A DNA stretch of 64,000 bases from CBDFKQ01 sp965248855. Lineage in GTDB: Bacteria > Bacteroidota > Bacteroidia > Cytophagales > 172606-1. Position numbers and translations under genes: made by a program. This document shows positions 27,284-35,556 of this stretch, in pieces. Position 1 is the stretch's first letter. Each line of letters starts with the position of its first letter. Under the pieces are notes generated by a model that saw nothing but the letters and a program-made list of their open reading frames with translations, made no database searches and was not told the DNA's origin. Location: assembly GCA_965248855.1 (NCBI GenBank), contig CBDFKQ010000005.1:124001-188000 (forward strand), given 5' to 3'.

Positions 27284-28509
27284 ACAATTTCAATTTCAGG
27301 AAGGGGGAAAATAAATTTGCCGCCTTGTTCCATAAATTCCTTTTCCCTCTCCAATATAGAATGTTTAAAATGCCATGGTAAAACTAAAAAATAATCAGGT
27401 TTCATGGCTCTGGCTTCATTTTCTGAAATAATTGGAATATATGTACCGGGTGTAAATGAACCAAATTTTTGTTCATTTACTTCTGCAATAAATGGAATTT
27501 GATTAGTTGTAAATCCACAAAATTGGAGTAAAACATTTCCTTTGGTTGATGCACCATATCCTATAATTTTCTTTCCGTCGTTTACAAGTGCTTCTATTAA
27601 GTCCGTTAAATTTTGTCTATGCTTAAATACCCTTTCTTTAAATTCTTGATATGGCTTAGGTGTATCCAAGCCCATATCATTCTCTTGTTTTAACATCCAA
27701 TTTATAATTGGCATATTTGATTTAATAATCGAATTTTCTTTACAGGACGTGATTGCAAAACTTCCACCATTTACGGCATTCATTTGAACATCCACTACAC
27801 GCATTTTTTTACTCTCTAAAAGATTTTTAACTACCTTAAAAGAATAAAATTCCAAATGTTCGTGGCATATAGTATCGTAAGAGTTAGTTCTTAACATTGA
27901 TGGCATATAGCTTTGTTCAAAGTGCCATAAACCATTATTATCAAGTACAGAAAATATATCGTCTACAAAATTCCCGGGGTTTTCCAAATCATAAAACATA
28001 GCAATGGAAGTAATAATTTTTGCCTTTTTTTCCCCAAAATGACTTTTGAAAATAGAAGCTGAAAAAAAATCAGGAATTAAAGAAATTTCATTTGTATAAA
28101 ATTCTTGAAATTTTTTTCCTGTTGGATCAATTCCAACTTTTTTGTGTTTTCCCGAATAGGCTTTTAATGATGTTGCATCATTACTGCCAATATCAATTAC
28201 TAAATCATTTTCAGTTAAATGTATTAACCTCTCTAATGTTTTAATTTTATTTGTAAGGTGTTTAACCATAGATGAATTTAAGCCTGAACGATAACCATAG
28301 TTATCGCCATACATTTCATCTAAATTGTAAGATTGCTTCATTTGAAGCAATCCACTATCCGGGCACCAAACTAAATCTAATGGCCCTTTCGTTATTTGTT
28401 CATCTTTGCTTTTAGGAAAAACACCTGTCAAATATTGTTCACCAAGAGAAAGTACAGTAATTAAATTAGTGCTTCCGCTAATTCTGCACTTATTAATTTC
28501 CGAATACAT
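27280..28509 (-). CDS. sugar C-methyltransferase (NDP-hexose type)
   Basis: 409 aa with the three-part layout of TylCIII/NovU-type sugar C-methyltransferases: an N-terminal zinc-binding-like domain (starting CRISGSTNLITVLSLG), a SAM domain (VIDIGSNDATSLKAY near 95), ICHEHLEFYSF near 207, and a C-terminal domain with IGYGASTKGNVLLQF near 312. These enzymes methylate carbon on 4-keto-6-deoxy sugars such as those derived from GDP-mannose, so a branched deoxysugar is possible. Only one Cys of the usual zinc set is evident in the first 15 residues. Spacing to the FkbM gene upstream is 4 nt. Confidence 0.85.
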   Translation of the reverse strand: MYSEINKCRISGSTNLITVLSLGEQYLTGVFPKSKDEQITKGPLDLVWCPDSGLLQMKQSYNLDEMYGDNYGYRSGLNSSMVKHLTNKIKTLERLIHLTENDLVIDIGSNDATSLKAYSGKHKKVGIDPTGKKFQEFYTNEISLIPDFFSASIFKSHFGEKKAKIITSIAMFYDLENPGNFVDDIFSVLDNNGLWHFEQSYMPSMLRTNSYDTICHEHLEFYSFKVVKNLLESKKMRVVDVQMNAVNGGSFAITSCKENSIIKSNMPIINWMLKQENDMGLDTPKPYQEFKERVFKHRQNLTDLIEALVNDGKKIIGYGASTKGNVLLQFCGFTTNQIPFIAEVNEQKFGSFTPGTYIPIISENEARAMKPDYFLVLPWHFKHSILEREKEFMEQGGKFIFPLPEIEIV

Positions 28510-28513
28510 GCCT

Positions 28514-29320
28514 TCAGTTTTTAGGAACTATTAAAAAATTAATATCATTAATTGACTTTTCAAATTTATAATCGATAGAAATTACAAAATCAATATAATC
28601 TTGAAATGATGTTTTAAATTCATCTTGAAATTGCTGTTCAAATTCAAAAATGATTGGCATCTTATTCTTTTTAATTGTTTCAACTGCGCCTATAAGTGCA
28701 AATAAATCACTGCCTTGTATGTCAACTTTCATAAAACTAATAGGTTCTTGTATCTGTAAACTATCAATTGTTATTGATTGTATTTTTCGGCCTGATTGAG
28801 AGTTTAAATCTACTCCATAAGAACCATAAGCAGAAAAACGTTTAAAATCGGGTTTAGGATAAGAAATATCAACTCCTATTTTGTCAAACACTGCTCCAAA
28901 AATTGGTTTTATATTTTTAATATTATTTGCTATAATATTTTTTTCCAGAATACTATATATAAACGGCTCGGCTTCAAAAGAATATACTTTCCCTTCGTCA
29001 CCTGTAAATTTTGAAAACTCTAAACTCATTTGGCCAAAATGAGCCCCAACGTCTAGCACTGCTGTATTAGGTTTTATAAACTCTGATGCTGTTTCAATGA
29101 TTATTGATTCAAAAAACTCTCCTTTCTTCATTATATTAACAACCAAGTCATTATAATTATCATTAGGTAAATAATAATTACCTATTGGGGTCTCATAATA
29201 GCTAATATTCCCATTTATATTTTTTAAGTATTGTTCTTCCGGATTAAATGTTTGTTTTGTAAATGATCTGATTTCAAATCCTAAAATATTAAATGCTTTT
29301 TTAATAATCTTTTTTAACAT
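28514..29320 (-). CDS. FkbM-type methyltransferase
   Basis: 268 aa, the clearer of the two FkbM proteins. SAM motif I is AVLDVGAHFGQMSLEF, the adenosine-contacting acidic end is VYSFEAEPFIYSILEKNI, then SFMKVDIQGSDLFALIGA and a final PIIFEFEQQ. It probably O-methylates a sugar of the glycan or its terminal residue. In Wzt-dependent O-antigen systems a terminal methyl group often stops chain growth, and its place right after the Wzt-like gene fits that inference. Confidence 0.87.
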   Translation of the reverse strand: MLKKIIKKAFNILGFEIRSFTKQTFNPEEQYLKNINGNISYYETPIGNYYLPNDNYNDLVVNIMKKGEFFESIIIETASEFIKPNTAVLDVGAHFGQMSLEFSKFTGDEGKVYSFEAEPFIYSILEKNIIANNIKNIKPIFGAVFDKIGVDISYPKPDFKRFSAYGSYGVDLNSQSGRKIQSITIDSLQIQEPISFMKVDIQGSDLFALIGAVETIKKNKMPIIFEFEQQFQDEFKTSFQDYIDFVISIDYKFEKSINDINFLIVPKN

Positions 29321-29330
29321 GTTTTACTTT

Positions 29331-30605
29331 TTATACAATTGTTTTAATACTATAATTATTTAAAAAAAAGTAACCATAATCTGAATTTTCATATTTTGCA
29401 AATTCAGAGCCTGTATCTACTATTGAAAATGCACAAATATCCCAATTAACATCAATTAAGTCATTGCCCGGAATATGTATGGCTGTGATCCAGGAAAATT
29501 TTCCCGGAACTATTATATTTTCAGGTATTTCTATCAATATTCTTTTTATGATTTCACCTTCTTTTATGAATTCATTTAATCTTCTGTGTATGGTAAAAAT
29601 TCTTTTTTTATTAATATCCTGCAAACTTAAACCAAGTTCTAGATTATCATCCCATTTATTTATATGGATATCTATCTCAATTAAAATTTTATGTTCATGA
29701 GATATTAAATTGGTGTTATTTCCATCGTTGGAGATCATCCTCATTTTTGCTATAAATGCATCTTTAGCCTTGTTTGATTCCTTATGTATGAAAACGGATA
29801 ATTTTTCATTCTGGCCTATCGAAAGATATTTATCTATCGCTTCATTTACATTTGATTGAATAATTATTTTTCCCCGGTCTAATACTATGCAGTTATTACA
29901 TAATTGTGCAATAGATCCCATACTATGACTTACAAATAATACCGTTCTGCCTTCATTTTTACTTACATCGTTCATTTTGCCAAGGCACTTTTTCTGAAAT
30001 TCTGCATCACCGACTGCCAGCACTTCATCCACAATCAATATTTCACTTTCTAAATAAGCAGCCACTGCAAAGGCTAACCTAACATACATTCCGCTACTAT
30101 ATCGCTTTACAGGAGTATCAATGTAACGTTCAACACCTGAAAAATCTGCAATTTCTTCAAATTTTCTGGTTATTTCATTTCTCCGCATTCCGAGAATTGC
30201 ACCATTTAAATAAATATTTTCTCTTCCCGTCAATTCAGGGTGAAATCCTGTTCCGACTTCAAGTAAACTGGCTATCTTTCCTTTTACTTTTATTGAACCA
30301 TTAGTTGGGGAAGTAACACGGCTAAGTAATTTTAAAAGAGTACTTTTACCGGCGCCATTTTTACCAATTATGCCTACTGCATCTCCTCTTTGTATTTCAA
30401 AATTTATATCTTTCAAACTCCAAACAACATTGCTTTCTCCTTTTGTGGCTCTGTCATTAACTTCACCAATTTTCAAATAAGGGTCTTCTTTACCACGCAA
30501 AAGTGTCCACCAGCGTTCAATATCGTTGCTTAAAGTACCTGTAGAAAACTCTCCAATTTGATATGCTTTAGATATATTTTCGGCTTTAATTACAATATTA
30601 CTCAT
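29331..30605 (-). CDS. polysaccharide ABC transporter ATP-binding protein (Wzt-like)
   Basis: 424 aa. The ABC domain (about 1-250) has Walker A GKNGAGKSTLL near 80, signature YSSGMYVRLAFA, Walker B ILIVDEVLAVGD and the H-loop in FVSHS. The extra C-terminal region (about 270-424) has the place and composition of the Wzt carbohydrate-binding domain. Such proteins power export of O-antigen-type or capsule polysaccharides together with a Wzm permease. The neighbours are GDP-L-fucose synthase and an FkbM gene, and no permease gene lies in the operon or elsewhere in the window. Confidence 0.92.
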   Translation of the reverse strand: MSNIVIKAENISKAYQIGEFSTGTLSNDIERWWTLLRGKEDPYLKIGEVNDRATKGESNVVWSLKDINFEIQRGDAVGIIGKNGAGKSTLLKLLSRVTSPTNGSIKVKGKIASLLEVGTGFHPELTGRENIYLNGAILGMRRNEITRKFEEIADFSGVERYIDTPVKRYSSGMYVRLAFAVAAYLESEILIVDEVLAVGDAEFQKKCLGKMNDVSKNEGRTVLFVSHSMGSIAQLCNNCIVLDRGKIIIQSNVNEAIDKYLSIGQNEKLSVFIHKESNKAKDAFIAKMRMISNDGNNTNLISHEHKILIEIDIHINKWDDNLELGLSLQDINKKRIFTIHRRLNEFIKEGEIIKRILIEIPENIIVPGKFSWITAIHIPGNDLIDVNWDICAFSIVDTGSEFAKYENSDYGYFFLNNYSIKTIV

Positions 30606-30622
30606 CTATATTTTGTCCAATA

Positions 30623-31561
30623 TTATTTAACTGACACTAAATTTTTAGAATATAAATCGTAAGTTCTTTTTAAACCTTCTTCCAAAGCAATTTTATATCG
30701 CCAACCAAATGAATTAAGTTTTGAAACATCCATTAACTTTCGTTGCGTACCATCCGGTTTATCTGTGTTCCATTTTAAGTCACCATTATAATTTGCAATT
30801 CTTTTTATTAATTCAGCCAACTCCTTAATTGTAACATCAACTCCCGAGCCAATATTAATCAAAGATGGTTCGTTATAATTCAACATTAAATTATAGCATG
30901 CATCAGCCAGGTCATCTACATGTAAAAATTCTCTTCTGGGTAATCCCGATCCCCATATTTCTACAAATGGTTTATTTTCAACTTTGGCTTCATAAAATTT
31001 TCTGATTAATGCCGGTAGTACGTGAGAATTATTTAAATCATAATTATCATTTGGGCCATATAAATTGGTTGGCATTACCGAAATAAAATTACAGCCGTAT
31101 TGACTACGATAATTTTCACACATTTTTATCCCTGCAATTTTTGCAATCGCATAAGGTTCATTGGTGTATTCTAATGTCCCTGTCAATAAATAATCTTCCT
31201 TTAACGGTTGAGGTGCAAGTTTTGGATAGATGCAGGAGGAACCAAGAAAAATTAATTTTTTAACATTATTAACGTAGGATTGATGAATCACATTATTCTG
31301 AATCATCAAATTTTCATATAAAAAATCTGCACGAAAAGTATTATTTGCTTGAATACCACCTACTTTTGCAGCTGCTAAAAAAACATATTCAGGTTTTTCT
31401 TTTTCAAAGAAATCAATTACCTGTTGTTGGTTCCGTAAATCAATTTCTTTTGATGATTTTAAAATAAAATTTTTATACCCTTCAATTTTTAATCTTCTTA
31501 CTATTGCAGATCCCACCATTCCGTTATGACCTGCCACATAAATTTTTGCTTCTTTTTCCAA
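30623..31561 (-). CDS. fcl: GDP-L-fucose synthase
   Basis: 312 aa. It converts GDP-4-keto-6-deoxy-mannose to GDP-L-fucose by epimerisation and NADPH-dependent reduction. Diagnostic features are GHNGMVGSAIVRRL (residues 11-24), FLGSSCIYPKLAPQPLKE with the catalytic Ser-Ser-Cys, YAIAK for Tyr-x3-Lys near 137-141, and LPRREFLHVDDLADA. The reading frame opens with TTG at 31561; a stop lies a few codons upstream and the next Met is inside the nucleotide-binding loop. It heads the polysaccharide operon and supplies the donor for the GT11 enzyme. Confidence 0.95.
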   Translation of the reverse strand: MEKEAKIYVAGHNGMVGSAIVRRLKIEGYKNFILKSSKEIDLRNQQQVIDFFEKEKPEYVFLAAAKVGGIQANNTFRADFLYENLMIQNNVIHQSYVNNVKKLIFLGSSCIYPKLAPQPLKEDYLLTGTLEYTNEPYAIAKIAGIKMCENYRSQYGCNFISVMPTNLYGPNDNYDLNNSHVLPALIRKFYEAKVENKPFVEIWGSGLPRREFLHVDDLADACYNLMLNYNEPSLINIGSGVDVTIKELAELIKRIANYNGDLKWNTDKPDGTQRKLMDVSKLNSFGWRYKIALEEGLKRTYDLYSKNLVSVK

Positions 31562-31717
31562 AATTGGTAATATTTGTAGTTAAAACTTTGAAGTACAGAC
31601 GAATTATATGTATATATAATTTATTTAAAATTTAACATTCCAAAAATAAAGATATTTATTTGTTCGTTCAATAATTAGTTTTGTACTAAGTGTGATTTTA
31701 CAGTAAAATTTTTTTTA

Positions 31718-32902
31718 ATGAATCGTTTATTTAAAATTCTGATACCTGTTTTTTGTTTAACGTTTTCATCGTCCTTCGCTCAAATAGACGACGACTTGCT
31801 TGAAGAAGATTCTCTTAACCTTAAAACGAGTGTTATCCCGGAACTCGATGCTGCAAAAAAAGAGGAAAAAGAAATAAAAAAATTAAAAAAGAAAAAAAAT
31901 TTCCATTTTGGAATAAAAACAAAAAAAACATATACAAAAAAGATAATATATCAACAAGATCAATTTGAAATATTCAGTTATGCTAAAGTTTATACAGAGC
32001 CCAACCCTTATTTGAAAGAAATATATTGGTATGATAAGCGAAAGGGTATGATTGTAAAAACTGCGAACACCAATATGATCGACAAATCTTCAATGAGGCT
32101 TTTACATGGGCCGTATTATAGAAAAATTGGTCATGTAATTCTCGATAGCGGTGCATATTACCTCGGCTCAAAACATAACAGATGGGAGCATTATGCAAAC
32201 AACGGATATCTTTCAAATAAATTTTATTATAATAAAGGTTGGCTCAAACATTCTGAAATGACTTATTATGATAATGCAGGAACAAAAATTAAAGAAATTA
32301 TACCTATCCATCATGGCAGAAAGCGGGGTACTTATTATTCATTTTATGAAAATGGGAATGTATCGGTTGAAGGCAAATACGATCATGATGTAAAGGTTGG
32401 AAAATGGATGGAATTTTATCCTAATCGATTTAGAAAAAAAGAAATGCAATATCCAAATGATCCTTTAGATACTGAAACAGAAATGCTTGTGGTAAATGAG
32501 TGGGATGAAAACGGAAAAATAATAGGCGAAGAAGTTAAAAATTTATCTTCATCAATTATTTCAGAACCGTTGGATCCAAAATCAATAACTAACGTAACTG
32601 AAAAAGAAAAAAATCACACATCCAAAAAAGAAAAAAATCAAAAAAACGATATTGATAAACCGATAAAACCGGTAATAAAAGTAATTATTGAAGAATCTTC
32701 TTTAAAAATTCGGGATAAAACAAAAAGAACCACCACTTATTATACTATAGTTTCACCGAGTGAAGGTAATATGAAAAAAAATAAAATTGCCACAGATTCT
32801 CCTATTGGCAAACAATTAATGGGTAAAAAGGCAGGTGATGTTGTTAAAATTAAAGTACCTTCCGGTGAAGTGTTGGAATGGGAAGTTATGGAAATTTATT
32901 AG
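31718..32902 (+). CDS. secreted YwqK/MORN-like protein with C-terminal GreA/GreB-like domain
   Basis: 394 aa. A signal peptide (about 1-21, ending SSFAQ) is followed by a charged Lys/Glu-rich stretch. Then come repeated beta-hairpin segments of the YwqK/MORN type (about 90-250), such as RGTYYSFYENGNVSVEGKY and VGKWMEFYPN. After a Lys/Glu-rich linker (about 275-330) the last 55 residues resemble the C-terminal FKBP-like domain of GreA/GreB, with DSPIGKQLMGKKAGDVVKIK and a final GEVLEWEVMEIY. GreA normally acts on cytoplasmic RNA polymerase, so this domain behind an export signal is odd. The role is unknown. Confidence 0.8.
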   Translation: MNRLFKILIPVFCLTFSSSFAQIDDDLLEEDSLNLKTSVIPELDAAKKEEKEIKKLKKKKNFHFGIKTKKTYTKKIIYQQDQFEIFSYAKVYTEPNPYLKEIYWYDKRKGMIVKTANTNMIDKSSMRLLHGPYYRKIGHVILDSGAYYLGSKHNRWEHYANNGYLSNKFYYNKGWLKHSEMTYYDNAGTKIKEIIPIHHGRKRGTYYSFYENGNVSVEGKYDHDVKVGKWMEFYPNRFRKKEMQYPNDPLDTETEMLVVNEWDENGKIIGEEVKNLSSSIISEPLDPKSITNVTEKEKNHTSKKEKNQKNDIDKPIKPVIKVIIEESSLKIRDKTKRTTTYYTIVSPSEGNMKKNKIATDSPIGKQLMGKKAGDVVKIKVPSGEVLEWEVMEIY

Positions 32903-32927
32903 AGCTTTTTCTTAAATAAGTATTATT

Positions 32928-33344
32928 TTAAAATATTTTAGGCCAAAAAATTATCAACCCAATAATCAAAGCTGTTATTGCAGAAAATAAAACAGCTGCT
33001 GCTGCAAGGTCTTTGATTAAGCCTGCTTTTGTGTTAAATTCAGGAGATACAAGATCTGTTAATAGTTCGATTGAAGAATTAAACAATTCAGAAACGAATA
33101 CAAAGCCGATTGCGAAAATTATCAAACACCATTCAGTAGGAGAAATTTTAAAATAAATCGCTAAAACAATAACTATTAATGTTGAAAAAGTGTGAATCCA
33201 AGTATTATGTTGGGTGGTGAAAAAGAATTTTAGTCCTTTAAAGGCAAAAGAAAAGCTATATAACCTTTCTTTTAAAGAAAAGTTTTTAAAAATTGTATTT
33301 TCCGGCTTATCCTTGTGGCTCTTCACTGATTTTTTACTCTCCAA
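32928..33344 (-). CDS. dgkA: diacylglycerol/undecaprenol kinase (DgkA family)
   Basis: 138 aa with three membrane helices (about 50-68, 72-90, 115-135). The family's active-site elements are present: the amphipathic FAFKGLKFFF, the acidic SELFNSSIELLTDLV and KDLAAAAVL. It phosphorylates diacylglycerol or undecaprenol at the inner membrane, recycling lipid carriers. No ATG occurs near the N-terminus; TTG at 33344 is the simplest start and overlaps the CHASE2 gene by 11 nt. It is the last gene of a three-gene overlapping operon. Confidence 0.9.
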   Translation of the reverse strand: MESKKSVKSHKDKPENTIFKNFSLKERLYSFSFAFKGLKFFFTTQHNTWIHTFSTLIVIVLAIYFKISPTEWCLIIFAIGFVFVSELFNSSIELLTDLVSPEFNTKAGLIKDLAAAAVLFSAITALIIGLIIFWPKIF

Positions 33345-34623
33345 TTTTTATCTCACCTCTTCCTTCTTTTCTTTTTCTAATAAATCCAATAATCCAATCG
33401 AGCACTTGCATATAAATGGCAAGAAGTAAAATTGTTAAATGAATGTTAAATAAGTAATATGAAATTACTGATAATACAATGAATATCAATAAATAATCCA
33501 AAAATTCCCCTACTACAGATTTTATTTCTTCACCAAAGGGTAAATGGGAAACAATAAATTTTTTAACTAAATTTTGATCTGAAAAGCATTGGTAAGAAAC
33601 AAAAGTATAACCTATTAGTAACCAAATAATAAAACCGATTGTAATTTTATTATCCATTTTTTCCAAAGCCAAAAAAGCGTTTAATAAAATTACAGAACCG
33701 GGCATATCACCGTATATGGTTTGATGAATATCCCTATCTTCAAAATCGCCCACAATTATTATTCTATTTTTCGTTAATTCATCAAATAGTTCTTGTGGGT
33801 AATTAACCATTTCACCTAAATATGCATGGTGAAAATTTTTATAATTATTCTGATCAACAATAATTCGGTAATCAAGAATAAAAGAATTAAAAATAGGTTT
33901 TCCATCCATTCTATCAAATAAAATTCCCTTTGAAAATTCTTTTTTATATAAACTCTGGTACATTATTAAAGGTGTTGTACGTGCTGTATCAGCCTGAACG
34001 ACAGCAAATTTTACTATTGTTCCATCATCTGTAGTTTCATAATCGGATAAACCGGTTTTGGCTTTTAATGCGGGCAGCATTAGGCTGTCTTTATTGTCTT
34101 TATGATAAGATACGAGGTAGTTTTTTGTTTTACCCAATTGGTTTTCAAGCAATTCATCATTAAAAATTAATTGCTTGTATTTCAAATTAATCAGAGAATC
34201 GTCGTTTTGCCGGAGATTTTTAAATTTCTCTTCAAAACGAACATCTAAAATTAAAAATTTATGATTATTTGGATTATTATTAATCAGTTGAAGAAACTTT
34301 GCAAGTTTAGAACGGTCGGTTATAATTTCATTACCAATCTCAAAACCATTGTTATCAATTTTGGGAACCATCATTTTATCCCAAGAGAGGCAAACAAATA
34401 AAAACTTATTGGTATCGGGGGCTTGCTGCCTTAATAATTTATGTTTTATGCCGGATGTCCATTGAATCATTTTCATTTCCTCATCAGTTGTGAATGGAAA
34501 TTTTAATTCAATAAAAGTTAAGATAATAAGGAATAGAGCATGCAAAATGCTCCACATTAAAATCCGAATAAACCTTTTTTTCAAGAAAAAACTTTTTATA
34601 GTTTTATTTTTTCTTTCATCCAT
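33334..34623 (-). CDS. CHASE2-domain membrane protein without output domain
   Basis: 429 aa. An N-terminal membrane helix (about 20-42) is followed by an extracytoplasmic CHASE2-type sensor (about 60-320), whose C-terminal end RIIIVGDFEDRDIHQTIYGDMPGSV fits the family. Three membrane helices follow (about 328-345, 370-390, 395-415), then a basic tail. CHASE2 normally precedes a kinase, cyclase or GGDEF module; none is present. It overlaps the FecR-like gene by 28 nt and DgkA by 11 nt, so the partner may act with it. Confidence 0.8.
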   Translation of the reverse strand: MDERKNKTIKSFFLKKRFIRILMWSILHALFLIILTFIELKFPFTTDEEMKMIQWTSGIKHKLLRQQAPDTNKFLFVCLSWDKMMVPKIDNNGFEIGNEIITDRSKLAKFLQLINNNPNNHKFLILDVRFEEKFKNLRQNDDSLINLKYKQLIFNDELLENQLGKTKNYLVSYHKDNKDSLMLPALKAKTGLSDYETTDDGTIVKFAVVQADTARTTPLIMYQSLYKKEFSKGILFDRMDGKPIFNSFILDYRIIVDQNNYKNFHHAYLGEMVNYPQELFDELTKNRIIIVGDFEDRDIHQTIYGDMPGSVILLNAFLALEKMDNKITIGFIIWLLIGYTFVSYQCFSDQNLVKKFIVSHLPFGEEIKSVVGEFLDYLLIFIVLSVISYYLFNIHLTILLLAIYMQVLDWIIGFIRKRKEGRGEIKIGE

Positions 34624-35447
34624 TGCGCAACCATGTGTTTATCAGATTTGCCATTATAAACAGTTTGAAGGTGCTCAGTTAAATTTTCCAAAATAACTTC
34701 ATCAGTAATTTTTTGAGTTTTGTAAATTTTTATGAGGTTTTTAAATTCGTCTTTTAATGTTTCTTCATCTGTAAAAACGGGTTTGAAAGAAGTAACTTTC
34801 AAACTCGCTTTTGTAGTCTGGTCGTAATAATAAAGATCAATTACACCTGTATTTTCGATTTGTTCGGGATTAACAGGCTGGCCATTTACAACAAATAAGG
34901 CTTTTTTATCAATTGTCAGTGTGTCTTTTATAAAACTTATTTTTTTATTAACTGCTTTTGATTCATACATATATCTGAAAATAAAAAATTTATTCGTATT
35001 CATTGGATATATTTTATCACTCAAAACCAGTTTACCTGAATTACCCGGAAACACAAAATTTTCATTTCCTATAGTACCTTTTAAATCTGTAATTAATTCA
35101 TCACCGGTGCCTCTCGAACTTAAATAACCATTGCTTTTAACAGGCACAACAGTACTTTTAACAAATGCTAAAAAATCTCCGGTGGGTGATGATTTTGCAT
35201 CAGCCGGCTTACCCAACACAAATCTTCCTTTTTGATTACTCATTAACACGGCTGCAGAATTGTTGGGGTTATATAAAATTTTATCTGTCGCTTTTAATTT
35301 ATCTCCCAGTTTTAAATTCTTATTCGTGGTTTTATTTATTATTTTTCCTTTAATATGAGTAACAAAATAGGTCTCTGTTTGCGCAGAAAGCAATATATAT
35401 GGAAGTAAAATAACTGATAAACTTAAAAATAATTTATTCATTCTCAT
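34596..35447 (-). CDS. secreted FecR-like protein, partner of CHASE2 gene
   Basis: About 283 aa from the ATG at 35447 (MRMNKLFL; an upstream TTG at 35492 would add 15 residues before the signal peptide). The signal peptide ends near LLSAQ. The next 90 residues resemble a FecR-type beta domain: VTHIKGKIINKTTNKNLKLGDKL, then a glycine-containing strand GRFVLGKPAD. The rest is not recognised; the C-terminal 60 residues look helical. Paired FecR-like and CHASE2 genes suggest an envelope sensor. Function unproven. Confidence 0.6.
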   Translation of the reverse strand: MRMNKLFLSLSVILLPYILLSAQTETYFVTHIKGKIINKTTNKNLKLGDKLKATDKILYNPNNSAAVLMSNQKGRFVLGKPADAKSSPTGDFLAFVKSTVVPVKSNGYLSSRGTGDELITDLKGTIGNENFVFPGNSGKLVLSDKIYPMNTNKFFIFRYMYESKAVNKKISFIKDTLTIDKKALFVVNGQPVNPEQIENTGVIDLYYYDQTTKASLKVTSFKPVFTDEETLKDEFKNLIKIYKTQKITDEVILENLTEHLQTVYNGKSDKHMVAQWMKEKIKL

Positions 35448-35494
35448 GTAATGTTTAATTTTACCGACGAAAATAGAGATTTGGTTGTACAATA

Positions 35495-35528
35495 AAAAAC
35501 TTCCGAAAATTAACTTCCGGAAGTTTTT
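35495..35528 (-). terminator. terminator of sucC
   Basis: AAAAACTTCCG (35495-35505) pairs with CGGAAGTTTTT (35518-35528) over a 12-nt loop, 29 nt beyond the sucC stop, with T residues following on the minus strand. Confidence 0.8.
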
Positions 35529-35556
35529 ATTAAATAATTTAAAAATTGTAACTTTT

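Noticed and set aside
34596..35492. Longer start of the FecR-like gene at TTG 35492
   Set aside because: It would place 15 polar residues before the signal peptide and overlap the sucC terminator; the ATG at 35447 fits better.
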